A program made the position numbers and the translations under genes. Below are positions 1-15,000 of a stretch of 64,000 nucleotides of DNA, piece after piece; positions within the stretch are counted from its first letter, which is position 1, and every line of letters starts with the position of its first letter. The notes beneath the pieces are model-generated. The model had not been told where the DNA came from. It did not search any database and saw only the letters and a program-made list of their open reading frames with translations. The stretch is from Tubulanus polymorphus (Eukaryota; Nemertea; Palaeonemertea; Tubulaniformes; Tubulanidae), in the NCBI RefSeq assembly GCF_964204645.1, contig NC_134025.1, positions 29,232,001-29,296,000 of the forward strand, in the 5' to 3' direction.

Positions 1-3000
1 ATTCGACCAATAACTGCGGGGATGGTGGAGTCTGCAGTAATACAGCGGGGTCGTATTATTGTACATGTAACGACGGTTATGAGTTGAGCAGTGATGGAAA
101 ACAATGCGATGGTAGGCACAGTTTTCATTGAATCATTCGTACACGAATGGAAAAGTTCTTTATGGGAAAATTGACGGTTACTTTCAGATATCGACGAATG
201 CAGCTCGGATTCGACCAATAACTGCGGGGATGGTGGAGTCTGCAGTAATACAGCGGGGTCGTATTATTGTACATGTAACGACGGTTATGAGTTGAGCAGT
301 GATGGAAAACAATGCGATGGTAGGCACAGTTTTCATTGAATCATTCGTACACGAATGGAAAAGTTCTTTATGGGAAAATTGACGGTTACTTTCAGATATC
401 GACGAATGCAGCTCGGATTCGACCAATAACTGCGGGGATGGTGGAGTCTGCAGTAATACAGCGGGGTCGTATTATTGTACATGTAACGACGGTTATGAGT
501 TGAGCAGTGATGGAAAACAATGCGATGGTAGGCACAGTTTTCATTGAATCATTCGTACACGAATGGAAAAGTTCTTTATGGGAAAATTGACGGTTACTTT
601 CAGATATCGACGAATGCAGCTCGGATTCGACCAATAACTGCGGGGATGGTGGAGTCTGCAGTAATACAGCGGGGTCGTATTATTGTACATGTAACGACGG
701 TTATGAGTTGAGCAGTGATGGAAAACAATGCGATGGTAGGCACAGTTTTCATTGAATCATTCGTACACGAATGGAAAAGTTCTTTATGGGAAAATTGACG
801 GTTACTTTCAGATATCGACGAATGCAGCTCGGATTCGACCAATAACTGCGGGGATGGTGGAGTCTGCAGTAATACAGCGGGGTCGTATTATTGTACATGT
901 AACGACGGTTATGAGTTGAGCAGTGATGGAAAACAATGCGATGGTAGGCACAGTTTTCATTGAATCATTCGTACACGAATGGAAAAGTTCTTTATGGGAA
1001 AATTGACGGTTACTTTCAGATATCGACGAATGCAGCTCGGATTCGACCAATAACTGCGGGGACGGTGGAGTCTGCAGTAATACAGCGGGGTCGTATTATT
1101 GTACATGTAACGACGGTTATGAGTTGAGCAGTGATGGAAAACAATGCGATGGTAGGCACAGTTTTCATTGAATCATTCGTACACGAATGGAAAAGTTCTT
1201 TATGGGAAAATTGACGGTTACTTTCAGATATCGACGAATGCAGCTCGGATTCGACCAATAACTGCGGGGACGGTGGAGTCTGCAGTAATACAGCGGGGTC
1301 GTATTATTGTACATGTAACGACGGTTATGAGTTGAGCAGTGATGGAAAACAATGCGATGGTAGGCACGGTTTTCATTGAATCATTCGTACACGAATGGAA
1401 AAGTTCTTTATGGGAAAATTGACGGTTACTTTCAGATATCGACGAATGCAGCTCGGATTCGACCAATAACTGCGGGGACGGTGGAGTCTGCAGTAATACA
1501 GCGGGGTCGTATTATTGTACATGTAACGACGGTTATGAGTTGAGCAGTGATGGAAAACAATGCGATGGTAGGCACAGTTTTCATTGAATCATTCGTACAC
1601 GAATGGAAAAGTTCTTTATGGGAAAATTGACGGTTACTTTCAGATATCGACGAATGCAGCTCGGATTCGACCAATAACTGCGGGGACGGTGGAGTCTGCA
1701 GTAATACAGCGGGGTCGTATTATTGTACATGTAACGACGGTTATGAGTTGAGCAGTGATGGAAAACAATGCGATGGTAGGCACAGTTTTCATTGAATCAT
1801 TCGTACACGAATGGAAAAGTTCTTTATGGGAAAATTGACGGTTACTTTCAGATATCGACGAATGCAGCTCGGATTCGACCAATAACTGCGGGGACGGTGG
1901 AGTCTGCAGTAATACAGCGGGGTCGTATTATTGTACATGTAACGACGGTTATGAGTTGAGCAGTGATGGAAAACAATGCGATGGTAGGCACGGTTTTCAT
2001 TGAATCATTCGTACACGAATGGAAAAGTTCTTTATGGGAAAATTGACGGTTACTTTCAGATATCGACGAATGCAGCTCGGATTCGACCAATAACTGCGGG
2101 GACGGTGGAGTCTGCAGTAATACAGCGGGGTCGTATTATTGTACATGTAACGACGGTTATGAGTTGAGCAGTGATGGAAAACAATGCGATGGTAGGCACA
2201 GTTTTCATTGAATCATTCGTACACGAATGGAAAAGTTCTTTATGGGAAAATTGACGGTTACTTTCAGATATCGACGAATGCAGCTCGGATTCGACCAATA
2301 ACTGCGGGGACGGTGGAGTCTGCAGTAATACAGCGGGGTCGTATTATTGTACATGTAACGACGGTTATGAGTTGAGCAGTGATGGAAAACAATGCGATGG
2401 TAGGCACAGTTTTCATTGAATCATTCGTACACGAATGGAAAAGTTCTTTATGGGAAAATTGACGGTTACTTTCAGATATCGACGAATGCAGCTCGGATTC
2501 GACCAATAACTGCGGGGATGGTGGAGTCTGCAGTAATACAGCGGGGTCGTATCATTGTACATGTAACGACGGTTATGAGTTGAGCAGTGATGGAAAACAA
2601 TGCGATGGTAGGCACAGTTTTCATTGAATCATTCGTACACGAATGGAAAAGTTCTTTATGGGAAAATTGACGGTTACTTTCAGATATCGACGAATGCAGC
2701 TCGGATTCGACCAATAACTGCGGGGATGGTGGAGTCTGCAGTAATACAGCGGGGTCGTATCATTGTACATGTAACGACGGTTATGAGTTGAGCAGTGATG
2801 GAAAACAATGCGATGGTAGGCACAGTTTTCATTGAATCATTCGTACACGAATGGAAAAGTTCTTTATGGGAAAATTGACGGTTACTTTCAGATATCGACG
2901 AATGCAGCTCGGATTCGACCAATAACTGCGGGGATGGTGGAGTCTGCAGTAATACAGCGGGGTCGTATTATTGTACATGTAACGACGGTTATGAGTTGAG

Positions 3001-6000
3001 CAGTGATGGAAAACAATGCGATGGTAGGCACAGTTTTCATTGAATCATTCGTACACGAATGGAAAAGTTCTTTATGGGAAAATTGACGGTTACTTTCAGA
3101 TATCGACGAATGCAGCTCGGATTCGACCAATAACTGCGGGGATGGTGGAGTCTGCAGTAATACAGCGGGGTCGTATTATTGTACATGTAACGACGGTTAT
3201 GAGTTGAGCAGTGATGGAAAACAATGCGATGGTAGGCACAGTTTTCATTGAATCATTCGTACACGAATGGAAAAGTTCTTTATGGGAAAATTGACGGTTA
3301 CTTTCAGATATCGACGAATGCAGCTCGGATTCGACCAATAACTGCGGGGATGGTGGAGTCTGCAGTAATACAGCGGGGTCGTATCATTGTACATGTAACG
3401 ACGGTTATGAGTTGAGCAGTGATGGAAAACAATGCGATGGTAGGCACAGTTTTCATTGAACCATTCGTACACGAATGGAAAAGTTCTTTATGGGAAAATT
3501 GACGGTTACTTTCAGATATCGACGAATGCAGCTCGGATTCGACCAATAACTGCGGGGATGGTGGAGTCTGCAGTAATACAGCGGGGTCGTATTATTGTAC
3601 ATGTAACGACGGTTATGAGTTGAGCAGTGATGGAAAACAATGCGATGGTAGGCACAGTTTTCATTGAATCATTCGTACACGAATGGAAAAGTTCTTTATG
3701 GGAAAATTGACGGTTACTTTCAGATATCGACGAATGCAGCTCGGATTCGACCAATAACTGCGGGGATGGTGGAGTCTGCAGTAATACAGCGGGGTCGTAT
3801 TATTGTACATGTAACGACGGTTATGAGTTGAGCAGTGATGGAAAACAATGCGATGGTAGGCACAGTTTTCATTGAATCATTCGTACACGAATGGAAAAGT
3901 TCTTTATGGGAAAATTGACGGTTACTTTCAGATATCGACGAATGCAGCTCGGATTCGACCAATAACTGCGGGGATGGTGGAGTCTGCAGTAATACAGCGG
4001 GGTCGTATTATTGTACATGTAACGACGGTTATGAGTTGAGCAGTGATGGAAAACAATGCGATGGTAGGCACAGTTTTCATTGAATCATTCGTACACGAAT
4101 GGAAAAGTTCTTTATGGGAAAATTGACGGTTACTTTCAGATATCGACGAATGCAGCTCGGATTCGACCAATAACTGCGGGGACGGTGGAGTCTGCAGTAA
4201 TACAGCGGGGTCGTATTATTGTACATGTAACGACGGTTATGAGTTGAGCAGTGATGGAAAACAATGCGATGGTAGGCACAGTTTTCATTGAATCATTCGT
4301 ACACGAATGGAAAAGTTCTTTATGGGAAAATTGACGGTTACTTTCAGATATCGACGAATGCAGCTCGGATTCGACCAATAACTGCGGGGACGGTGGAGTC
4401 TGCAGTAATACAGCGGGGTCGTATTATTGTACATGTAACGACGGTTATGAGTTGAGCAGTGATGGAAAACAATGCGATGGTAGGCACAGTTTTCATTGAA
4501 TCATTCGTACACGAATGGAAAAGTTCTTTATGGGAAAATTGACGGTTACTTTCAGATATCGACGAATGCAGCTCGGATTCGACCAATAACTGCGGGGACG
4601 GTGGAGTCTGCAGTAATACAGCGGGGTCGTATTATTGTACATGTAACGACGGTTATGAGTTGAGCAGTGATGGAAAACAATGCGATGGTAGGCACGGTTT
4701 TCATTGAATCATTCGTACACGAATGGAAAAGTTCTTTATGGGAAAATTGACGGTTACTTTCAGATATCGACGAATGCAGCTCGGATTCGACCAATAACTG
4801 CGGGGACGGTGGAGTCTGCAGTAATACAGCGGGGTCGTATTATTGTACATGTAACGACGGTTATGAGTTGAGCAGTGATGGAAAACAATGCGATGGTAGG
4901 CACGGTTTTCATTGAATCATTCGTACACGAATGGAAAAGTTCTTTATGGGAAAATTGACGGTTACTTTCAGATATCGACGAATGCAGCTCGGATTCGACC
5001 AATAACTGCGGGGACGGTGGAGTCTGCAGTAATACAGCGGGGTCGTATTATTGTACATGTAACGACGGTTATGAGTTGAGCAGTGATGGAAAACAATGCG
5101 ATGGTAGGCACGGTTTTCATTGAATCATTCGTACACGAATGGAAAAGTTCTTTATGGGAAAATTGACGGTTACTTTCAGATATCGACGAATGCAGCTCGG
5201 ATTCGACCAATAACTGCGGGGACGGTGGAGTCTGCAGTAATACAGCTGGGTCGTATTATTGTACATGTAACGACGGTTATGAGTTGAGCAGTGATGGAAA
5301 ACAATGCGATGGTAGGCACAGTTTTCATTGAATCATTCGTACACGAATGGAAAAGTTCTTTATGGGAAAATTGACGGTTACTTTCAGATATCGACGAATG
5401 CAGCTCGGATTCGACCAATAACTGCGGGGACGGTGGAGTCTGCAGTAATACAGCGGGGTCGTATTATTGTACATGTAACGACGGTTATGAGTTGAGCAGT
5501 GATGGAAAACAATGCGATGGTAGGCACAGTTTTCATTGAATCATTCGTACACGAATGGAAAAGTTCTTTATGGGAAAATTGACGGTTACTTTCAGATATC
5601 GACGAATGCAGCTCGGATTCGACCAATAACTGCGGGGATGGTGGAGTCTGCAGTAATACAGCGGGGTCGTATCATTGTACATGTAACGACGGTTATGAGT
5701 TGAGCAGTGATGGAAAACAATGCGATGGTAGGCACAGTTCTCATTGAATCATTCGTACACGAATGGAAAAGTTCTTTATGGGAAAATTGACGGTTACTTT
5801 CAGATATCGACGAATGCAGCTCGGATTCGACCAATAACTGCGGGGATGGTGGAGTCTGCAGTAATACAGCGGGGTCGTATCATTGTACATGTAACGACGG
5901 TTATGAGTTGAGCAGTGATGGAAAACAATGCGATGGTAGGCACAGTTCTCATTGAATCATTCGTACACGAATGGAAAAGTTCTTTATGGGAAAATTGACG

Positions 6001-9000
6001 GTTACTTTCAGATATCGACGAATGCAGCTCGGATTCGACCAATAACTGCGGGGATGGTGGAGTCTGCAGTAATACAGCGGGGTCGTATCATTGTACATGT
6101 AACGACGGTTATGAGTTGAGCAGTGATGGAAAACAATGCGATGGTAGGCACAGTTTTCATTGAATCATTCGTACACGAATGGAAAAGTTCTTTATGGGAA
6201 AATTGACGGTTACTTTCAGATATCGACGAATGCAGCTCGGATTCGACCAATAACTGCGGGGATGGTGGAGTCTGCAGTAATACAGCGGGGTCGTATCATT
6301 GTACATGTAACGACGGTTATGAGTTGAGCAGTGATGGAAAACAATGCGATGGTAGGCACAGTTTTCATTGAATCATTCGTACACGAATGGAAAAGTTCTT
6401 TATGGGAAAATTGACGGTTACTTTCAGATATCGACGAATGCAGCTCGGATTCGACCAATAACTGCGGGGATGGTGGAGTATGCAGTAATACAGCGGGGTC
6501 GTATCATTGTACATGTAACGACGGTTATGAGTTGAGCAGTGATGGAAAACAATGCGATGGTAGGCACAGTTTTCATTGAATCATTCGTACACGAATGGAA
6601 AAGTTCTTTATGGGAAAATTGACGGTTACTTTCAGATATCGACGAATGCAGCTCGGATTCGACCAATAACTGCGGGGATGGTGGAGTCTGCAGTAATACA
6701 GCGGGGTCGTATTATTGTACATGTAACGACGGTTATGAGTTGAGCAGTGATGGAAAACAATGCGATGGTAGGCACAGTTTTCATTGAATCATTCGTACAC
6801 GAATGGAAAAGTTCTTTATGGGAAAATTGACGGTTACTTTCAGATATCGACGAATGCAGCTCGGATTCGACCAATAACTGCGGGGATGGTGGAGTCTGCA
6901 GTAATACAGCGGGGTCGTATTATTGTACATGTAACGACGGTTATGAGTTGAGCAGTGATGGAAAACAATGCGATGGTAGGCACAGTTTTCATTGAATCAT
7001 TCGTACACGAATGGAAAAGTTCTTTATGGGAAAATTGACGGTTACTTTCAGATATCGACGAATGCAGCTCGGATTCGACCAATAACTGCGGGGATGGTGG
7101 AGTCTGCAGTAATACAGCGGGGTCGTATTATTGTACATGTAACGACGGTTATGAGTTGAGCAGTGATGGAAAACAATGCGATGGTAGGCACAGTTTTCAT
7201 TGAATCATTCGTACACGAATGGAAAAGTTCTTTATGGGAAAATTGACGGTTACTTTCAGATATCGACGAATGCAGCTCGGATTCGACCAATAACTGCGGG
7301 GATGGTGGAGTCTGCAGTAATACAGCGGGGTCGTATTATTGTACATGTAACGACGGTTATGAGTTGAGCAGTGATGGAAAACAATGCGATGGTAGGCACA
7401 GTTTTCATTGAATCATTCGTACACGAATGGAAAAGTTCTTTATGGGAAAATTGACGGTTACTTTCAGATATCGACGAATGCAGCTCGGATTCGACCAATA
7501 ACTGCGGGGACGGTGGAGTCTGCAGTAATACAGCGGGGTCGTATTATTGTACATGTAACGACGGTTATGAGTTGAGCAGTGATGGAAAACAATGCGATGG
7601 TAGGCACAGTTTTCATTGAATCATTCGTACACGAATGGAAAAGTTCTTTATGGGAAAATTGACGGTTACTTTCAGATATCGACGAATGCAGCTCGGATTC
7701 GACCAATAACTGCGGGGACGGTGGAGTCTGCAGTAATACAGCGGGGTCGTATTATTGTACATGTAACGACGGTTATGAGTTGAGCAGTGATGGAAAACAA
7801 TGCGATGGTAGGCACAGTTTTCATTGAATCATTCGTACACGAATGGAAAAGTTCTTTATGGGAAAATTGACGGTTACTTTCAGATATCGACGAATGCAGC
7901 TCGGATTCGACCAATAACTGCGGGGACGGTGGAGTCTGCAGTAATACAGCGGGGTCGTATTATTGTACATGTAACGACGGTTATGAGTTGAGCAGTGATG
8001 GAAAACAATGCGATGGTAGGCACAGTTTTCATTGAATCATTCGTACACGAATGGAAACGTTCTTTATGGGAAAATTGACGGTTACTTTCAGATATCGACG
8101 AATGCAGCTCGGATTCGACCAATAACTGCGGGGACGGTGGAGTCTGCAGTAATACAGCGGGGTCGTATTATTGTACATGTAACGACGGTTATGAGTTGAG
8201 CAGTGATGGAAAACAATGCGATGGTAGGCACAGTTTTCATTGAATCATTCGTACACGAATGGAAACGTTCTTTATGGGAAAATTGACGGTTACTTTCAGA
8301 TATCGACGAATGCAGCTCGGATTCGACCAATAACTGCGGGGACGGTGGAGTCTGCAGTAATACAGCGGGGTCGTATTATTGTACATGTAACGACGGTTAT
8401 GAGTTGAGCAGTGATGGAAAACAATGCGATGGTAGGCACAGTTTTCATTGAATCATTCGTACACGAATGGAAAAGTTCTTTATGGGAAAATTGACGGTTA
8501 CTTTCAGATATCGACGAATGCAGCTCGGATTCGACCAATAACTGCGGGGATGGTGGAGTCTGCAGTAATACAGCGGGGTCGTATCATTGTACATGTAACG
8601 ACGGTTATGAGTTGAGCAGTGATGGAAAACAATGCGATGGTAGGCACAGTTCTCATTGAATCATTCGTACACGAATGGAAAAGTTCTTTATGGGAAAATT
8701 GACGGTTACTTTCAGATATCGACGAATGCAGCTCGGATTCGACCAATAACTGCGGGGATGGTGGAGTCTGCAGTAATACAGCGGGGTCGTATCATTGTAC
8801 ATGTAACGACGGTTATGAGTTGAGCAGTGATGGAAAACAATGCGATGGTAGGCACAGTTTTCATTGAATCATTCGTACACGAATGGAAAAGTTCTTTATG
8901 GGAAAATTGACGGTTACTTTCAGATATCGACGAATGCAGCTCGGATTCGACCAATAACTGCGGGGATGGTGGAGTCTGCAGTAATACAGCGGGGTCGTAT

Positions 9001-12000
9001 CATTGTACATGTAACGACGGTTATGAGTTGAGCAGTGATGGAAAACAATGCGATGGTAGGCACAGTTTTCATTGAATCATTCGTACACGAATGGAAAAGT
9101 TCTTTATGGGAAAATTGACGGTTACTTTCAGATATCGACGAATGCAGCTCGGATTCGACCAATAACTGCGGGGATGGTGGAGTCTGCAGTAATACAGCGG
9201 GGTCGTATTATTGTACATGTAACGACGGTTATGAGTTGAGCAGTGATGGAAAACAATGCGATGGTAGGCACAGTTTTCATTGAATCATTCGTACACGAAT
9301 GGAAAAGTTCTTTATGGGAAAATTGACGGTTACTTTCAGATATCGACGAATGCAGCTCGGATTCGACCAATAACTGCGGGGATGGTGGAGTCTGCAGTAA
9401 TACAGCGGGGTCGTATTATTGTACATGTAACGACGGTTATGAGTTGAGCAGTGATGGAAAACAATGCGATGGTAGGCACAGTTTTCATTGAATCATTCGT
9501 ACACGAATGGAAAAGTTCTTTATGGGAAAATTGACGGTTACTTTCAGATATCGACGAATGCAGCTCGGATTCGACCAATAACTGCGGGGATGGTGGAGTC
9601 TGCAGTAATACAGCGGGGTCGTATTATTGTACATGTAACGACGGTTATGAGTTGAGCAGTGATGGAAAACAATGCGATGGTAGGCACAGTTTTCATTGAA
9701 TCATTCGTACACGAATGGAAAAGTTCTTTATGGGAAAATTGACGGTTACTTTCAGATATCGACGAATGCAGCTCGGATTCGACCAATAACTGCGGGGACG
9801 GTGGAGTCTGCAGTAATACAGCGGGGTCGTATTATTGTACATGTAACGACGGTTATGAGTTGAGCAGTGATGGAAAACAATGCGATGGTAGGCACAGTTT
9901 TCATTGAACCATTCGTACACGAATGGAAAAGTTCTTTATGGGAAAATTGACGGTTACTTTCAGATATCGACGAATGCAGCTCGGATTCGACCAATAACTG
10001 CGGGGATGGTGGAGTCTGCAGTAATACAGCGGGGTCGTATTATTGTACATGTAACGACGGTTATGAGTTGAGCAGTGATGGAAAACAATGCGATGGTAGG
10101 CACAGTTTTCATTGAACCATTCGTACACGAATGGAAAAGTTCTTTATGGGAAAATTGACGGTTACTTTCAGATATCGACGAATGCAGCTCGGATTCGACC
10201 AATAACTGCGGGGATGGTGGAGTCTGCAGTAATACAGCGGGGTCGTATTATTGTACATGTAACGACGGTTATGAGTTGAGCAGTGATGGAAAACAATGCG
10301 ATGGTAGGCACAGTTTTCATTGAATCATTCGTACACGAATGGAAAAGTTCTTTATGGGAAAATTGACGGTTACTTTCAGATATCGACGAATGCAGCTCGG
10401 ATTCGACCAATAACTGCGGGGATGGTGGAGTCTGCAGTAATACAGCGGGGTCGTATTATTGTACATGTAACGACGGTTATGAGTTGAGCAGTGATGGAAA
10501 ACAATGCGATGGTAGGCACAGTTTTCATTGAATCATTCGTACACGAATGGAAAAGTTCTTTATGGGAAAATTGACGGTTACTTTCAGATATCGACGAATG
10601 CAGCTCGGATTCGACCAATAACTGCGGGGATGGTGGAGTCTGCAGTAATACAGCGGGGTCGTATTATTGTACATGTAACGACGGTTATGAGTTGAGCAGT
10701 GATGGAAAACAATGCGATGGTAGGCACAGTTTTCATTGAATCATTCGTACACGAATGGAAAAGTTCTTTATGGGAAAATTGACGGTTACTTTCAGATATC
10801 GACGAATGCAGCTCGGATTCGACCAATAACTGCGGGGATGGTGGAGTCTGCAGTAATACAGCGGGGTCGTATTATTGTACATGTAACGACGGTTATGAGT
10901 TGAGCAGTGATGGAAAACAATGCGATGGTAGGCACAGTTTTCATTGAATCATTCGTACACGAATGGAAAAGTTCTTTATGGGAAAATTGACGGTTACTTT
11001 CAGATATCGACGAATGCAGCTCGGATTCGACCAATAACTGCGGGGATGGTGGAGTCTGCAGTAATACAGCGGGGTCGTATTATTGTACATGTAACGACGG
11101 TTATGAGTTGAGCAGTGATGGAAAACAATGCGATGGTAGGCACAGTTTTCATTGAATCATTCGTACACGAATGGAAAAGTTCTTTATGGGAAAATTGACG
11201 GTTACTTTCAGATATCGACGAATGCAGCTCGGATTCGACCAATAACTGCGGGGATGGTGGAGTCTGCAGTAATACAGCGGGGTCGTATTATTGTACATGT
11301 AACGACGGTTATGAGTTGAGCAGTGATGGAAAACAATGCGATGGTAGGCACAGTTTTCATTGAATCATTCGTACACGAATGGAAAAGTTCTTTATGGGAA
11401 AATTGACGGTTACTTTCAGATATCGACGAATGCAGCTCGGATTCGACCAATAACTGCGGGGACGGTGGAGTCTGCAGTAATACAGCGGGGTCGTATTATT
11501 GTACATGTAACGACGGTTATGAGTTGAGCAGTGATGGAAAACAATGCGATGGTAGGCACAGTTTTCATTGAACCATTCGTACACGAATGGAAAAGTTCTT
11601 TATGGGAAAATTGACGGTTACTTTCAGATATCGACGAATGCAGCTCGGATTCGACCAATAACTGCGGGGATGGTGGAGTCTGCAGTAATACAGCGGGGTC
11701 GTATTATTGTACATGTAACGACGGTTATGAGTTGAGCAGTGATGGAAAACAATGCGATGGTAGGCACAGTTTTCATTGAACCAATTGTACACGAATGGAA
11801 AAGTTCTTTATGGGAAAATTGACGGTTACTTTCAGATATCGACGAATGCAGCTCGGATTCGACCAATAACTGCGGGGATGGTGGAGTCTGCAGTAATACA
11901 GCGGGGTCGTATTATTGTACATGTAACGACGGTTATGAGTTGAGCAGTGATGGAAAACAATGCGATGGTAGGCACAGTTTTCATTGAATCATTCGTACAC

Positions 12001-15000
12001 GAATGGAAAAGTTCTTTATGGGAAAATTGACGGTTACTTTCAGATATCGACGAATGCAGCTCGGATTCGACCAATAACTGCGGGGATGGTGGAGTCTGCA
12101 GTAATACAGCGGGGTCGTATTATTGTACATGTAACGACGGTTATGAGTTGAGCAGTGATGGAAAACAATGCGATGGTAGGCACAGTTTTCATTGAATCAT
12201 TCGTACACGAATGGAAAAGTTCTTTATGGGAAAATTGACGGTTACTTTCAGATATCGACGAATGCAGCTCGGATTCGACCAATAACTGCGGGGATGGTGG
12301 AGTCTGCAGTAATACAGCGGGGTCGTATTATTGTACATGTAACGACGGTTATGAGTTGAGCAGTGATGGAAAACAATGCGATGGTAGGCACAGTTTTCAT
12401 TGAATCATTCGTACACGAATGGAAAAGTTCTTTATGGGAAAATTGACGGTTACTTTCAGATATCGACGAATGCAGCTCGGATTCGACCAATAACTGCGGG
12501 GATGGTGGAGTCTGCAGTAATACAGCGGGGTCGTATTATTGTACATGTAACGACGGTTATGAGTTGAGCAGTGATGGAAAACAATGCGATGGTAGGCACA
12601 GTTTTCATTGAATCATTCGTACACGAATGGAAAAGTTCTTTATGGGAAAATTGACGGTTACTTTCAGATATCGACGAATGCAGCTCGGATTCGACCAATA
12701 ACTGCGGGGATGGTGGAGTCTGCAGTAATACAGCGGGGTCGTATTATTGTACATGTAACGACGGTTATGAGTTGAGCAGTGATGGAAAACAATGCGATGG
12801 TAGGCACAGTTTTCATTGAATCATTCGTACACGAATGGAAAAGTTCTTTATGGGAAAATTGACGGTTACTTTCAGATATCGACGAATGCAGCTCGGATTC
12901 GACCAATAACTGCGGGGATGGTGGAGTCTGCAGTAATACAGCGGGGTCGTATTATTGTACATGTAACGACGGTTATGAGTTGAGCAGGGATGGAAAACAA
13001 TGCGATGGTAGGCACAGTTTTCATTGAATCATTCGTACACGAATGGAAAAGTTCTTTATGGGAAAATTGACGGTTACTTTCAGATATCGACGAATGCAGC
13101 TCGGATTCGACCAATAACTGCGGGGATGGTGGAGTCTGCAGTAATACAGCGGGGTCGTATTATTGTACATGTAACGACGGTTATGAGTTGAGCAGTGATG
13201 GAAAACAATGCGATGGTAGGCACAGTTTTCATTGAATCATTCGTACACGAATGGAAAAGTTCTTTATGGGAAAATTGACGGTTACTTTCAGATATCAACG
13301 AATGCAGCTCGGATTCGACCAATAACTGCGGGGATGGTGGAGTCTGCAGTAATACAGCGGGGTCGTATTATTGTACATGTAACGACGGTTATGAGTTGAG
13401 CAGTGATGGAAAACAATGCGATGGTAGGCACAGTTTTCATTGAATCATTCGTACACGAATGGAAAAGTTCTTTATGAGAAAATTGACGGTTACTTTCAGA
13501 TATCGACGAATGCAGCTCGGATTCGACCAATAACTGCGGGGATGGTGGAGTCTGCAGTAATACAGCGGGGTCGTATTATTGTACATGTAACGACGGTTAT
13601 GAGTTGAGCAGTGATGGAAAACAATGCGATGGTAGGCACAGTTTTCATTGAATAATTCGTACACGAATGGAAAAGTTCTTTATGGGAAAATTGACGGTTA
13701 CTTTCAGATATCGACGAATGCAGCTCGGATTCGACCAATAACTGCGGGGATGGTGGAGTCTGCAGTAATACAGCGGGGTCGTATTATTGTACATGTAACG
13801 ACGGTTATGAGTTGAGCAGTGATGGAAAACAATGCGATGGTAGGCACAGTTTTCATTGAATCATTCGTACACGAATGGAAAAGTTCTTTATGGGAAAATT
13901 GACGGTTACTTTCAGATATCGACGAATGCAGCTCGGATTCGACCAATAACTGCGGGGATGGTGGAGTCTGCAGTAATACAGCGGGGTCGTATTATTGTAC
14001 ATGTAACGACGGTTATGAGTTGAACAGTGATGGAAAACAATGCGATGGTAGGCACAGTTTTCATTGAATCATTCGTACACGAATGGAAAAGTTCTTTATG
14101 GGAAAATTGACGGTTACTTTCAGATATCGACGAATGCAGCTCGGATTCGACCAATAACTGCGGGGATGGTGGAGTCTGCAGTAATACAGCGGGGTCGTAT
14201 TATTGTACATGTAACGACGGTTATGAGTTGAGCAGTGATGGAAAACAATGCGATGGTAGGCACAGTTTTCATTGAATCATTCGTACACGAATGGAAAAGT
14301 TCTTTATGGGAAAATTGACGGTTACTTTCAGATATCGACGAATGCAGCTCGGATTCGACCAATAACTGCGGGGATGGTGGAGTCTGCAGTAATACAGCGG
14401 GGTCGTATTATTGTACATGCAACGACGGTTATGGGTTGAGCAGTGATGGAAAACAATGCGATGGTAGGCAGAGTTTTCATTGAATCAGTCGTACACGAAT
14501 GGAAAAGTTCTTTATGGGAAAATTGACGGTTACTTTCAGATATCGACGAATGCAGCTCGGATTCGACCAATAACTGCGGGAATGGTGGAGTCTGCAGTAA
14601 TACAGCGGGGTCGTATTATTGTACATGTAACGACGGTTATGAGTTGAGCAGTGATGGAAAACAATGCGATGGTAGGCACAGTTTTCATTGAATCATTCGT
14701 ACACGAATGGAAAAGTTCTTTATGGGAAAATTGACGGTTACTTTCAGATATCGACGAATGCAGCTCGGATTCGACCAATAACTGCGGGGATGGTGGAGTC
14801 TGCAGTAATACAGCGGGGTCGTATTATTGTACATGTAACGACGGTTATGAGTTGAGCAGTGATGGAAAACAATGCGATGGTAGGCACAGTTTTCATTGAA
14901 TCATTCGTACACGAATGGAAAAGTTCTTTATGGGAAAATTGACGGTTACTTTCAGATATCGACGAATGCAGCTCGGATTCGACCAATAACTGCGGGGATG

